Part shown: positions 9,883 through 19,033 of the stretch, piece by piece
How positions within the stretch are numbered: position 1 is the stretch's first letter
How the letters are laid out: each line of letters opens with the position of its first letter
Notes under the pieces: generated by a model
What the model was told of the DNA's origin: nothing
The model's input: only the letters and a program-made list of their open reading frames with translations
Databases searched by the model: none
DNA from: Ignavibacteriales bacterium
GTDB taxonomy: Bacteria; Bacteroidota; Ignavibacteria; Ignavibacteriales; Melioribacteraceae
DNA length: 64,000 nucleotides
Direction: 5' to 3'
Assembly (NCBI GenBank): GCA_026390795.1
Contig: JAPLFG010000003.1
Location: forward strand, 806,001-870,000
Program-made: the position numbers and the translations under genes

Positions 9883-11130
9883 TTGTTATGGCCTTTATCG
9901 TTGAGATTTATCTTAAAATTAACAAAGTGTTATATGAGTCTTAACGATCTAATCAAGTCATTATTCGACCCCGCTAACCCAATCTACCTTTCTATCATCA
10001 TTGTAGTAGCTTTTTTTAGTTTGATATTTTTCGTTTATAAATATTTGATCAATCCTTCAATTTCTAAATACAAAATTGAAAAAGAGAATATTGAACTCCA
10101 GTCCGCAAAATTAATGGCATTATTTGCCCAATTAGATCCTGACCCGTTAATAAGAATCGATTCGACAGGAACAATTATTGAGACAAATAAAGCTGCACAG
10201 AAGGTCTTATCAACTTTTGAATTGAAGGGGAAAAAAGTAAATGATGTTCTTCCTTTCGTTAATTTCGTTCCCGGTTCCAATTTAAATGAAAACCAGAGTA
10301 ATCTTTTAACATATACAATCGATAATAGAATTTTCTCAGTACTTTATAGAAGTGAACCGAGTTTGGATATTACCCATATCTATTTCCACGATATAACGGA
10401 TATTAAAACCTATCAGGAAAAATTAATAGAGTCGCAAAATAAATTGCGCGATTTATCGGACCATCTTCAAAATTTAATTGAGAAAGAAAGACAGAGAATT
10501 GCCAGCGGACTTCATGATGGGATTGGACAAAGCTTATCAATGTTAAGAATAAAATTACTTAGACTGAGCGAAAAAGATACCAGCCCGGCACAGAGAATGA
10601 ACTACCAAAGTATTGTAGATACTTTGGAGGATACGATTCTTGAATTGAAAACTATTTCTTACGATTTAAAGCCAAAGATGTTAGAGGAAATGGGACTTGG
10701 ATTTGCTTTGAAATACCTCGTTGACAGAGTCGTTACAGAAACCGGCTTAGTTGCCGAAGTGAATGTTGTCGGAGGAGAATATCGTTTAGAAAGCAAATTA
10801 GAAATTTACCTGTACAGAATTGTTCAAGAATCTATAACAAACATTTTGAAATACTCGAAAGCAACAAATTTCAGCATTCAATTGGTTATCTCAATGCAAT
10901 CTTTAAGATTGATCATATCGGATAACGGCAAAGGATTTGATGTTGAAGAAGTTAACTCTAGAAAAAATACTTTACACGGTCTGGGATTAATTAATATGAG
11001 AGAAAGGGTTGAATCATATCAAGGTCAGTTGAAAATTGAATCATCCCCCGAAAGCGGAACATTGATTGTAATTGAAATTCCTATGAGGAACGACTTAATA
11101 TGGCAGAATCAAAACCAATACGCATTATAA
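9883..11130 (+). CDS. Membrane PAS histidine kinase, NarL/HisKA_3 type
   Basis: This sensor kinase pairs with the response regulator that follows. The order is: a short N-terminus, one membrane helix (about residues 34-55), a linker, a PAS domain (about 70-185), a HisKA_3 dimerisation box with the phospho-acceptor His in ERQRIASGLHDGIGQ, and a C-terminal ATPase with DNGKGFD and GLGLINMRER. The TTG at 9883 is preceded by AGGA at 5 bases. An ATG at 9934 (MSLNDLIKSLF) is the alternative and matches the second kinase in this window better. The PAS-helix head is homologous to the kinase at 53224. The ligand is unknown. Confidence 0.93.
   Translation: MLWPLSLRFILKLTKCYMSLNDLIKSLFDPANPIYLSIIIVVAFFSLIFFVYKYLINPSISKYKIEKENIELQSAKLMALFAQLDPDPLIRIDSTGTIIETNKAAQKVLSTFELKGKKVNDVLPFVNFVPGSNLNENQSNLLTYTIDNRIFSVLYRSEPSLDITHIYFHDITDIKTYQEKLIESQNKLRDLSDHLQNLIEKERQRIASGLHDGIGQSLSMLRIKLLRLSEKDTSPAQRMNYQSIVDTLEDTILELKTISYDLKPKMLEEMGLGFALKYLVDRVVTETGLVAEVNVVGGEYRLESKLEIYLYRIVQESITNILKYSKATNFSIQLVISMQSLRLIISDNGKGFDVEEVNSRKNTLHGLGLINMRERVESYQGQLKIESSPESGTLIVIEIPMRNDLIWQNQNQYAL
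9888..9944 (+). CDS. Possible 18-codon upstream ORF
   Basis: ATG at 9888 opens a frame of 18 codons (MAFIVEIYLKINKVLYES) that ends in TAA at 9942-9944. It lies in a different frame from the kinase and overlaps the kinase's alternative ATG at 9934. AGGA sits 10 bases upstream, which is long. It could couple translation to the kinase or be chance. There is no coding evidence beyond position. Confidence 0.2.
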   Translation: MAFIVEIYLKINKVLYES

Positions 11131-11780
11131 TAGCAGATGATCATAAACTCTTTCGCAGCGGAATAATATCGCTGTTAGAGGATGTTGAAGAAATTCTTAT
11201 TGTTTCCGAAGTGGAAAACGGTAACGACCTAATTGAGAAATATTCAGAGGTTAATCCCGATGTGATACTTGTTGATATCTCCATGCCCGGAATAAACGGA
11301 ATTGAAGCTATCAAAACAATTAAGAAAAAGCATGAAGATGTTAAAGCGCTTATGCTGTCAATGTATGACAGCGATGAATATGTTTTTTACGCATTAAAGA
11401 GTGGCGCAAAAGGTTTGTTGAGTAAGAATACCATGAAGGGAGAGTTAATTCATGCGATTAAGATTGTTTACTCAAACAAACGGTACTTTGGCGTTACACT
11501 TAACGAAGAAAAAATAATAGAACTGGAAAAGAAATATAGAATGCTTGTTTCTACCGATCTGGAAAGTTTTAATCAACTCAACATGAAAGACAGAAATATT
11601 TTGGAATATATAAGCAAAGGAATGACAAGCCAGGAGATTGCCGACCAATTCAAGGTGAGCAAGAAAACTATTGATTACTACCGCTCGCGTATAATGCAGC
11701 GTCTTCAAATTAAATCGCTCCCCGAATTGATTTCATATGCGGTTCGTTACTCTATGATAAACAAATTGTTTGAAGAATAA
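11100..11780 (+). CDS. NarL/LuxR-type response regulator
   Basis: The 226-residue protein has an N-terminal receiver domain (acidic pair in IIADDHKLFRSGI, phospho-Asp in VILVDISMPG, Lys in LLSKNTMKG) and a C-terminal LuxR helix-turn-helix (MTSQEIADQFKVSKKTIDYY). It overlaps the kinase gene by 31 bases and is certainly its partner. Phosphorylation should make it bind DNA. The three membrane-protein genes start 11 bases downstream in the same direction, so they are probably part of the same transcript and may be its input or output. Confidence 0.95.
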   Translation: MAESKPIRIIIADDHKLFRSGIISLLEDVEEILIVSEVENGNDLIEKYSEVNPDVILVDISMPGINGIEAIKTIKKKHEDVKALMLSMYDSDEYVFYALKSGAKGLLSKNTMKGELIHAIKIVYSNKRYFGVTLNEEKIIELEKKYRMLVSTDLESFNQLNMKDRNILEYISKGMTSQEIADQFKVSKKTIDYYRSRIMQRLQIKSLPELISYAVRYSMINKLFEE

Positions 11781-11791
11781 GAAAACCGCTT

Positions 11792-12361
11792 ATGACAATC
11801 TATTTTGTAATTGTAAGCCTCTCAATGTTTTTCTGGATTTTCCCCGCTGTTAAACAATTTAAAACAAATTTGTTTTTGTACTTTCTAATTTATGCGATGA
11901 TGGACCCTATCACAATAATAATAATTTCGAACATTAAGCATACCAGAATAGAACTTCTTTTTACTTTTTTACTCATGCTTTCTGTCTTATGGTCATTTAA
12001 GTACAAAAAGTCGATCAGAATTTTGATTGCAGTGGTTTTATCATTAGTACTATATTCATACTTTTCTGACAGAATTTTCTATCTAACATTAACGATCTCG
12101 ATTCATACAATTATTGTTTATTTCTTCATCAAAAGAACTTTTTCGTTTACTGCAAATTGTGGTAAAGTAAATATCTTTCATCTTTTTCTTTTGTTAGAAG
12201 AAATTTCGATTATTTTAAAAATATCAGCTTCATTAATATCAGTAGAAACTGGGCCAGTCTATTCCTATACTACAACTGCATTCGAAATTTTGATTGCTAT
12301 ATTTTTTACTCTATACAGAGAAGACAATCCAAAACTGCATATTGATTTACGAAGCGCCTGA
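11792..12361 (+). CDS. Multi-pass membrane protein of an unrecognised family, copy 1
   Basis: This 189-residue protein has six to seven strongly hydrophobic segments and very short loops. I recognise no known family. It shares with its neighbours a start pattern FWIFPAVKQFKT followed by LYFLIYAMMDP, a central SVLWSFKYKKSIRIL, and an end FEILIAIFFTLYREDN. It follows the response regulator by 11 bases. Three tandem copies at 11792-13523 and a fourth at 52701 lie next to histidine kinases with the same sensory head. A role as a membrane sensor or as a target of the kinase system is inferred only from this linkage. Confidence 0.85.
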   Translation: MTIYFVIVSLSMFFWIFPAVKQFKTNLFLYFLIYAMMDPITIIIISNIKHTRIELLFTFLLMLSVLWSFKYKKSIRILIAVVLSLVLYSYFSDRIFYLTLTISIHTIIVYFFIKRTFSFTANCGKVNIFHLFLLLEEISIILKISASLISVETGPVYSYTTTAFEILIAIFFTLYREDNPKLHIDLRSA

Positions 12362-12369
12362 GAACACTC

Positions 12370-12936
12370 ATGAAAATTCAATATATACTTTTATATCTCT
12401 CAATGTTTTTCTGGATTTTCCCGGCTGTAAGACAATATAAAACGGAATTGTTCTGGTATTTTCTTGTTTTTGCATTCATGGATCCACTGAATGCAATAGT
12501 TATGCATTTTACCCATATTTATCTGTATCCAATTTTTAATTTTTTACTTATGCTTTCTGTTTTATGGCCTTTCAAGAATAAAAAGTCGATAAGAATTTTA
12601 ACTGCTGCGATTTTATTACTTTTATTAGTTTCGTTTACTGAAGTGAAGTTTTTCTCGATTTATCTTCATCTATTGATTCATTTAATTATTTCTTATTTCT
12701 TCATAAAAAGAACGTTCATTTTCTCTGCTAACAGCGGCAAAGTAAATTTCTTTCAGCTGTTTCTTTTGTTAGAGGAGATTTCAATAATTTTGAAATTAGT
12801 GGCATTATTAATATCACTCAAAACCGGTACAATTTATTTCTTCGCTACAGGGACTTTCGAAATTTTGATTGCTATCTTCTTTACTATATACAAAGAAGAC
12901 AATACAAAACTGCAAATTGATTTACGGAACGCTTGA
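12370..12936 (+). CDS. Multi-pass membrane protein of an unrecognised family, copy 2
   Basis: This 188-residue protein is a close paralogue of the preceding gene, with 8 bases between them. The conserved elements are FWIFPAVRQYKTELFWYF, the acidic-Pro pair MDP, SVLWPFKNKKSIRIL, FSANSGKVNFFQLFLLLEE, and the tail FFTIYKEDN. The nucleotide sequences of the copies are visibly similar, so the duplication is fairly recent. The most variable part is the segment after MDP and the loops around residues 90-100. Confidence 0.85.
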   Translation: MKIQYILLYLSMFFWIFPAVRQYKTELFWYFLVFAFMDPLNAIVMHFTHIYLYPIFNFLLMLSVLWPFKNKKSIRILTAAILLLLLVSFTEVKFFSIYLHLLIHLIISYFFIKRTFIFSANSGKVNFFQLFLLLEEISIILKLVALLISLKTGTIYFFATGTFEILIAIFFTIYKEDNTKLQIDLRNA

Positions 12937-12944
12937 GAAGACTC

Positions 12945-13523
12945 ATGAAAATTAACAATATCGTTATTTATCTTTCGATCTTTTTCTGGATATTCCCAGC
13001 AATAAAGCAATATAAAACGAAATTGTTCTGGTATTTCTTTGTATTTGCATTGACAGATCCAGTAGTATTAATAATTCGTCCACTAATTATGTTTACATCT
13101 AATAATCCGGTATACATCCTTTCAAATTTTTTACTAATGCTTTCTGTTTTATGGCCTTTCAAAAATAAAAAGTCTATCAGAATTTTGATTGTCGTAGTTT
13201 TATCATTATGCCTCTTCTCATTTTTCTCTGATCATCGTTTTTATTTTTCTTTAATGATATTGGGTCACATAATAATTACATATTTCTTTATCAAAAGAAC
13301 TTTTATGTTTATAGCAAACAGCGGCAAAGTAAATGTTTTTCATCTTTTTCTTTTGTTAGAAGAAATTTCAATTATTTTAAAAACGTCGGCAGTATTAATT
13401 TCTCTTCAAACTGGTGCAATTTATTTCGTCGCTACTGGGGCATTCGAAATTTTGATTGCTATTTTCTTTACTTTATACAGAGAAGACAATTCAAAACTGC
13501 ATATTGATTTACGGAACGCTTGA
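12945..13523 (+). CDS. Multi-pass membrane protein of an unrecognised family, copy 3
   Basis: This is the third tandem copy, 192 residues from the ATG at 12945. The frame is open from a TTG at 12933, but the ATG lines up with the start of copy 2 (both CTCATGAAAATT). Shared elements are FWIFPAIKQYKTKLFWYF, SVLWPFKNKKSIRIL, IANSGKVNVFHLFLLLEE and FFTLYREDN. After MDP-equivalent TDP there is a longer, distinct loop than in copy 2. It ends 14 bases before the convergent ccmB-like gene, with no clear terminator between. Confidence 0.85.
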   Translation: MKINNIVIYLSIFFWIFPAIKQYKTKLFWYFFVFALTDPVVLIIRPLIMFTSNNPVYILSNFLLMLSVLWPFKNKKSIRILIVVVLSLCLFSFFSDHRFYFSLMILGHIIITYFFIKRTFMFIANSGKVNVFHLFLLLEEISIILKTSAVLISLQTGAIYFVATGAFEILIAIFFTLYREDNSKLHIDLRNA

Positions 13524-13537
13524 TTGTAAGGATTATT

Positions 13538-14197
13538 CTATTCTTTCCAGATAAACTCGAATAAAAGGTAAGAAGCCGTCCCCATTATTACATCGTAACA
13601 GATCAAGACTAGGATTTCCACCAGCGACCCGCTGACTGAATTTCCATCCATGGCGAATTTTGTTAATTCAAGCAGAGTTAAAATAAGAGGCAAAAGAATT
13701 GGAAATGAAAGTACCGGGTAAAGAGTTCCCTTGGAACTTGCTTTGGAAATTATTGCCGCTATAATAGTAGATGAAATGGCGATGCCGATATTTCCAAACA
13801 GAAATGCAATAGCAAAGAGTGAAATATTTTTTATGATAAATGATGTGAAGAGAATTGAAAAAAGAAATGTGATGACAAAATTCATCAAGAAGACTAATAA
13901 GAGATTAAAAATAAGTTTACCGGAAAATATTGTTGAAGGAGAAGCGAGAAGATGGAGCGTCATTGATGTTCCCCGCTCTTCTTCCGAGACAAACGCACGG
14001 GAAAGACCGGACATTGCAGAGAAAAATATCACAACCCACAACAAACCGCCTGTTAAATATTCTGTAATCTTTTCATTACCGATTGAAAACATTATAACAC
14101 TGATTGTAACAAGAATAAACATAGCGAGAGCATTAATTGCATAACGTGTACGCAGTTCCGATTGCCAATCTTTTTTGAATAGTGCGAATGCTTTCAT
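13538..14197 (-). CDS. ccmB: CcmB-like ABC transporter permease
   Basis: The 219-residue protein has six membrane segments and matches the CcmB family in length and pattern (FSAMSGLSRAFVSEEERGTS, LHLLASPSTIFSGKL). CcmB is the membrane part of the haem-handling ABC transporter of cytochrome c maturation system I. It overlaps the ATPase gene by 4 bases. No other ccm genes are in the window and the operon instead encodes secreted proteins, so a different substrate cannot be excluded. Confidence 0.85.
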   Translation of the reverse strand: MKAFALFKKDWQSELRTRYAINALAMFILVTISVIMFSIGNEKITEYLTGGLLWVVIFFSAMSGLSRAFVSEEERGTSMTLHLLASPSTIFSGKLIFNLLLVFLMNFVITFLFSILFTSFIIKNISLFAIAFLFGNIGIAISSTIIAAIISKASSKGTLYPVLSFPILLPLILTLLELTKFAMDGNSVSGSLVEILVLICYDVIMGTASYLLFEFIWKE

Positions 14198-14838
14198 TTG
14201 CCCGTCTGCTTCTTAAATTTTTCCAGGTCAATAACTTCAGTGCATAGTTCAAGATCTGAATCTTCGTTTGATGCAATTACAATTAGATTCTTTTTTGATT
14301 CTTCCTTAATAATCTTATATACAATTTCTTTACCGGAATTATCAAGGTTTGATGTGGGTTCATCTAAAATTATTAACTGCGGCTCATGTAAAAGTGCAAA
14401 AATAAATTTTAATCTCTGCTTCATTCCGGATGAATACCCGCGCACTAAATCGTTTCTTCTTTCAAAAAGGTTTAGTGCACCAAAAAAATAATCGGATCGC
14501 TCTTTGTTGAATTTTATTCCGCGAATATTAGCCGAGTAAATCAAGTTTTCCTCTGCGGTAAACTCATCATATAGGAAAAGATAAGGCGATACAAAGCCAA
14601 GAAAATTGTGAAGATCTTCCGGCTCAATAATTTTTTCACCGTATTTATGAACTACTTTACCCCGGGTTGACGAGATCAAATCGGCAATTATTTTAACAAG
14701 TGTCGACTTCCCAGATCCGTTCGGACCTGAAATTCCGTAAACATTTCGAGATGAAAAAGAAAAATTGATTCCGTCGAAGATCAATCTTCTTCCGAAGAAT
14801 TTGATAAGATTATTTAGCTCAACTGTATAATCAATCAT
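14194..14838 (-). CDS. ccmA: CcmA-like ABC transporter ATPase
   Basis: The 214-residue ATPase has Walker A (GPNGSGKSTLV, about residue 38), the signature YSSGMKQRLK and Walker B LIILDEPTSNLD. The size matches CcmA. It energises the permease encoded immediately downstream. It overlaps the HExxH protease gene by 8 bases and the permease by 4 bases. The assignment to cytochrome c maturation rests on the paired CcmB-like permease. Confidence 0.85.
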   Translation of the reverse strand: MIDYTVELNNLIKFFGRRLIFDGINFSFSSRNVYGISGPNGSGKSTLVKIIADLISSTRGKVVHKYGEKIIEPEDLHNFLGFVSPYLFLYDEFTAEENLIYSANIRGIKFNKERSDYFFGALNLFERRNDLVRGYSSGMKQRLKFIFALLHEPQLIILDEPTSNLDNSGKEIVYKIIKEESKKNLIVIASNEDSDLELCTEVIDLEKFKKQTGK

Positions 14839-16468
14839 TATAAATTACGAATTTTCCTTTTTTAATTTTGTCGCCCGATTTAGTAACATAAATATAAACT
14901 TCGGTGGCAAGTTTATTGCCGTTTTTATCATGAGCATCCCAGCTAATCACAATTTTATCGGAGACAAGAATACGTTTAGTAATTGAATAAACCAAAGTCA
15001 TATCAACAGAATAAATATAAAGTTCAGCAATTCCATTTTCGCTGCTAGAGGTCGGAAAATAAATGAGTGAGTTTGTGGAATATCGAAATGGCTGAGGAAA
15101 CGGATAATCAATCTCTTCGGTTGAAATTTGCCCTTCACTTATAGGTACATCATTCAAAATATTCGATTCGGAAAAAAGAAACCCGTTTTGACTTTCAAGC
15201 TTGGAGTAGTATCCGTCAATAATTTTTTTCCCATTGTTTATCGGCTGCGAAGAAAGTGTATAAACAAAAGATGTGCTTGTAACCGGTGAAGTGATACCAC
15301 CGTTTATATCGCAATTGCTTATCAGCGAAACCAACACACTACCCGTACTTGTAGTATTATCATTGAATTGTAAAAAATTATTCGAGACTGCTTCCGAAGT
15401 GACGTTTATTGATGAAGGGGTATTTGTAAAATCGGTAACCATTAACGGAGTAATAAGGTTATGATAATTGGAAGCTTCTTTAAAATATTTATTCGGTACT
15501 GCGCGGGTATCAGTAAAGTATGTCCACAAACCGAAAGTATTAAATTCTGCTTTGAATGTTGAGCCCGATTCTATAATAGCATCGGCAATTGCTTTTAATG
15601 CCCGTTCTCCCCTCATCAATTCCCAGATTCTCTTTATGATATTAACGCCAAACCGATCGCGCAAAAATATATTCCATATTGCAAGATTGTAACCGTCGTT
15701 AGCGGAAAATGTGCGTTGTGGATTTCTAAAATACGAATCTATATAAAAGTAATAATCATTGATATCATTAAAGACAAACTCTTCCATAGCGGTTGATGTT
15801 ATCTCATGATAGAATACATCTTTATCGAAAAAACCGTAATTGCCAATCTGAATTGCATGGTGAAATTCGTGTGCAACAGTTACGCGTCCGCCATTTATAC
15901 CATGCGTGTAATAATTATTCCCAGAATAATCATTATCTATTACCATATAACTTGTGTAAGTAAGGTTAGTAATTTGATCTTCAGGTTGTGTATAACCATA
16001 ATCACTTGCAAGATTTTGAATATAAATATCATAAAGATCATCCCCTCCTTTACCAGAATCTTTTGGCGGGAGCAGATAACCAAGAATATTGACTTCGTAA
16101 TTGTAGGAAGAATCAGCAGCTTTGGCTAATTCGTTCAGATCATAACCCGGTACATCATTTCCTGCTTTATTAAAATGAATGCGGAATTTATTTTTAGGAG
16201 ACACAAAACTTGTATCGGTTAAAGGTCTATCAAGCAGTTTGCTGATCGATTTTTTCTGTAATGCAGTAAATTTATCGTAATTAAGTCTTACTTGGGCCAC
16301 AATTCCGAAAGAACATTTGATCGGTTCATTTTGTGTGGAGACGGTCTGTTGATTGATACTTTGTGTAATACCTTTAACTTGCATAAATCTATTATACAAT
16401 GAGTCCAAATTCTGCGCGGATGTAATCAGAACAGGGATAAAAAAGAGAAGGAGTGAAAATTTCTTCAT
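14831..16468 (-). CDS. Secreted HExxH metalloprotease-like protein (MXAN_6640-like)
   Basis: The 545-residue protein begins with a signal peptide (MKKFSLLLFFIPVLITSAQ). A zinc-protease motif HEFHH occurs near residue 200, followed by a downstream Glu-rich helix (ITSTAMEEFVF), as in the putative protease family named for MXAN_6640. The last ~90 residues (YPFPQPFRYSTNSLIYFP, then IVISWDAHDKNGNKLATEVY) resemble a FlgD-like or Por-type C-terminal beta domain, so export by type IX secretion is likely. Its ATG overlaps the FG-GAP gene's TGA by one base. The substrate is unknown. Confidence 0.82.
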   Translation of the reverse strand: MKKFSLLLFFIPVLITSAQNLDSLYNRFMQVKGITQSINQQTVSTQNEPIKCSFGIVAQVRLNYDKFTALQKKSISKLLDRPLTDTSFVSPKNKFRIHFNKAGNDVPGYDLNELAKAADSSYNYEVNILGYLLPPKDSGKGGDDLYDIYIQNLASDYGYTQPEDQITNLTYTSYMVIDNDYSGNNYYTHGINGGRVTVAHEFHHAIQIGNYGFFDKDVFYHEITSTAMEEFVFNDINDYYFYIDSYFRNPQRTFSANDGYNLAIWNIFLRDRFGVNIIKRIWELMRGERALKAIADAIIESGSTFKAEFNTFGLWTYFTDTRAVPNKYFKEASNYHNLITPLMVTDFTNTPSSINVTSEAVSNNFLQFNDNTTSTGSVLVSLISNCDINGGITSPVTSTSFVYTLSSQPINNGKKIIDGYYSKLESQNGFLFSESNILNDVPISEGQISTEEIDYPFPQPFRYSTNSLIYFPTSSSENGIAELYIYSVDMTLVYSITKRILVSDKIVISWDAHDKNGNKLATEVYIYVTKSGDKIKKGKFVIYND

Positions 16469-18621
16469 CAGAGCTTTTCGAAAGATAATGTGTTCTGTAA
16501 AATGTTCGAGTAAATTAAAAATGTCTTTATTCCATATAATCTTGTAACAAGATAATTATTGGCCTCATTGAATTCAATCAATTCCTTATCCGCTGAGGCG
16601 CCATTTGAATTTTGTATTGTAATGCCGTGCAGTTTATTTCTCTTCAAATCGTTGTAATAAATAGTCGGTTCATCGCTATTTTCATTTAAAGAATACTTCA
16701 GCAATGTATTTTGTGCAGCCGGATTTTTCAACGGGTATTTTGTAACCCGATCATTTATGATATAATATAGAGTTGATTTATTGTTTACCGTTATTATGGC
16801 TGCTGCCGGTTTAAATCGAATAAGTGCTTCCTTAAAGCAGATAAGATTGTAGCTCAACTTATCGTTGGAAGTTATATCAAAACTTAGCAGAGTTTTTCTT
16901 TCAATAATTTTTTTATCAAAAACAATTTTATTCAGAGTGACTTTATTGTTGTATCTCGAGAGTGTGTAGATGTCTCTGTAAACCCCGAACGAGAGCCAGG
17001 CTTTATCTATGTTTGAACCAATCGGATAAATAGCCGAAGATGCTGTTCGAAAATTTCTGATTTCAAAATTTTCCAAGAAAAGGTCATTTCCTTCCTTGCA
17101 GAGAATATAAAGAGTCTGCCGGTCTTTCAGCCTATCTTGACTTAACTTCATGTCTTCGATTGGTTTATCAGTATATAGATCAAGCTTAGTGTATTTATTG
17201 CTTTCAAAATTCATTTTAATTATTTCTAAAGTACGTCCGCCTTTAGAATAACAGTAAAACGTTTTTATTTTCGGTTGGAAGTCATCAACCAAAATATTTG
17301 AGCTGTTAACCGCCAAAGGAATTGAAAAGTAGATCCTAAATAAATTTCTACGCTCGCTCATAAATAATTTTAATGATTGTTCGCCTTCATCTATAAAACA
17401 GAAATCTTGAAAACCATCATTCATAAAATCGAAAGTATGCGGATCTATAGGATTGTTGCCGGCAGTTATTGAAAATAATGAATCTTCAAGACCAATTGTA
17501 TTGATTAGATATACTTTACCGTCTGAACTAAGCACTACCAATTTTTTACCTGCCCTATCTATGTATGCGGAGATATCAGTTAAACCGTTTTTCTTCATAT
17601 ATAAAACAGGCGGATAAAATTTATTTGTTCCTTGTGCAAAAGAGATATAAAGCGAACCGGTTTTAATATTTATAAAGGCAATATCATTAAAACCATCACC
17701 GTTAAAATCAAGTATCGAATATTTATCGGGTTTAACCGGATTATCAATAAATATTTTTTTCTGAAATGATGAAACAGAATCGCCAAGAAGAACTTCAAAC
17801 CGATTGCCTCGAACATAGATTAGATCGGTGAAACCATCGGAATTTAAATCGGATGTTTTGAATTCACAAACATCCTCATATAGACCAATTGATCGCAATT
17901 CTCTGAAATTTCCGGATTTATCATTATAGTAAAGAATTATTGAGTTTGACAACTGGTCTATCGCGGCAATATCAACGAATGAATCATAATCGAGATCTAT
18001 GAAACTTGCAGAAGAAAAAGCTTTCCCCTCAATTATTTTAGTTTCCTTTAATGTTCTGTTTTTTTCATGCAGCAAATATAATCCATCAAGTGTGCTGCCG
18101 CATACAAGTCCTTCCGGTTTTCCGTCACCTTCAATATCGCTAACGTCTATGGTTGAAGGAAAACCTTGAAATTTTATTTTGCTTGAAGAGAACATCATAC
18201 CATTTTTAGAAAATGCAGCAAGAGCAACTTGTCTAGTTTTAGGTGAAGCGATTAAAAATCTCTTTTCTGAAGTTCCGCTGCCGAAAGGGTGAATACTTTC
18301 AAGGGAGAATGAAGAAAATTTTTCTGAAGCATTACCAAAATTTGATTTTGGATCCGAAATGAGAGTAGCGTATTTATTGTTTGATTGATTATAAATCAGC
18401 AAATCTCTATAGCCATCCGAATTGTAATCAATCGGCAAAATTTTTGAATAATTAATTTTTGCAGCAAATTCTCTATATCTGCAAAAACCATTAATTGGAA
18501 TTTGTGCTGATATGCTTGACAGATAAAGGAAGGAAATAAAAACTGAAACAATAAATACTTTTTCAGTTACCGAGGCGGTTTTTTCTTCGTTGAAGTGCTT
18601 CTTCAAATCTTCTTTTTTCAT
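16468..18621 (-). CDS. Secreted FG-GAP/VCBS repeat protein
   Basis: The protein is about 717 residues and made of repeats with calcium-binding-like loops such as DYNSDGYRDLLIY, DIEGDGKPEGLV, DLNSDGFTDLIYV and DFNGDGFNDIAFI. These predict a beta-propeller at the cell surface or periplasm. A signal segment (VFIVSVFISFLYLSSISAQ) starts about 22 residues after the chosen start. The frame is open to 18672; the ATG at 18621 is chosen because GGAA lies 7 bases upstream. The ATG at 18624 is equally possible. It overlaps the thioesterase gene by about 59 bases. No enzymatic domain is seen. Confidence 0.85.
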   Translation of the reverse strand: MKKEDLKKHFNEEKTASVTEKVFIVSVFISFLYLSSISAQIPINGFCRYREFAAKINYSKILPIDYNSDGYRDLLIYNQSNNKYATLISDPKSNFGNASEKFSSFSLESIHPFGSGTSEKRFLIASPKTRQVALAAFSKNGMMFSSSKIKFQGFPSTIDVSDIEGDGKPEGLVCGSTLDGLYLLHEKNRTLKETKIIEGKAFSSASFIDLDYDSFVDIAAIDQLSNSIILYYNDKSGNFRELRSIGLYEDVCEFKTSDLNSDGFTDLIYVRGNRFEVLLGDSVSSFQKKIFIDNPVKPDKYSILDFNGDGFNDIAFINIKTGSLYISFAQGTNKFYPPVLYMKKNGLTDISAYIDRAGKKLVVLSSDGKVYLINTIGLEDSLFSITAGNNPIDPHTFDFMNDGFQDFCFIDEGEQSLKLFMSERRNLFRIYFSIPLAVNSSNILVDDFQPKIKTFYCYSKGGRTLEIIKMNFESNKYTKLDLYTDKPIEDMKLSQDRLKDRQTLYILCKEGNDLFLENFEIRNFRTASSAIYPIGSNIDKAWLSFGVYRDIYTLSRYNNKVTLNKIVFDKKIIERKTLLSFDITSNDKLSYNLICFKEALIRFKPAAAIITVNNKSTLYYIINDRVTKYPLKNPAAQNTLLKYSLNENSDEPTIYYNDLKRNKLHGITIQNSNGASADKELIEFNEANNYLVTRLYGIKTFLIYSNILQNTLSFEKL

Positions 18622-19033
18622 CATCTGTTTCCGGAACAATTTCATTTGTATCAACCGGTTTTCCGTTTTCATCTACGCTAACAAAAGTTAAATATGCCGT
18701 ATTCGTAAGAATACGCGTACCTTCAATATGAGATTCCGCAAAAACTGTTACCCCGACTTCCATCGAAGTTCTGAATGCACGATTTACAGATGCGATCAAT
18801 GTTACAACATTGCCAAGTTTAATCGGATGATGAAAATCAATTCTATCAACCGAAGCAGTAACGCAAATTCGCTGTGAATGTTTAGCCGACGCTAAAGCGG
18901 CGCATATGTCAATCCAGTGCATCAATTGACCGCCCAACAAATTGCCAAGCTGATTTGTGTAGTGCGGCAAAACGAGTTCCGTCATCGTAACAATTGATTC
19001 GCTTACTTTCTTTTTTCTTCTTTCAAAGTTCAT
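18563..19033 (-). CDS. Acyl-CoA thioesterase, hotdog fold
   Basis: The 156-residue protein matches the YciA/acyl-CoA hydrolase hotdog family: LPHYTNQLGNLLGGQLMHWID, a helix with AALASAKHS, and VDRIDFHHPIKLGNVVTLIA. Such enzymes hydrolyse acyl-CoA in the cytoplasm. The conserved Asn and Asp catalytic region is present. The start overlaps the BamD-like gene by 4 bases. The chain-length specificity cannot be read from sequence. Confidence 0.9.
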   Translation of the reverse strand: MNFERRKKKVSESIVTMTELVLPHYTNQLGNLLGGQLMHWIDICAALASAKHSQRICVTASVDRIDFHHPIKLGNVVTLIASVNRAFRTSMEVGVTVFAESHIEGTRILTNTAYLTFVSVDENGKPVDTNEIVPETDDEKRRFEEALQRRKNRLGN

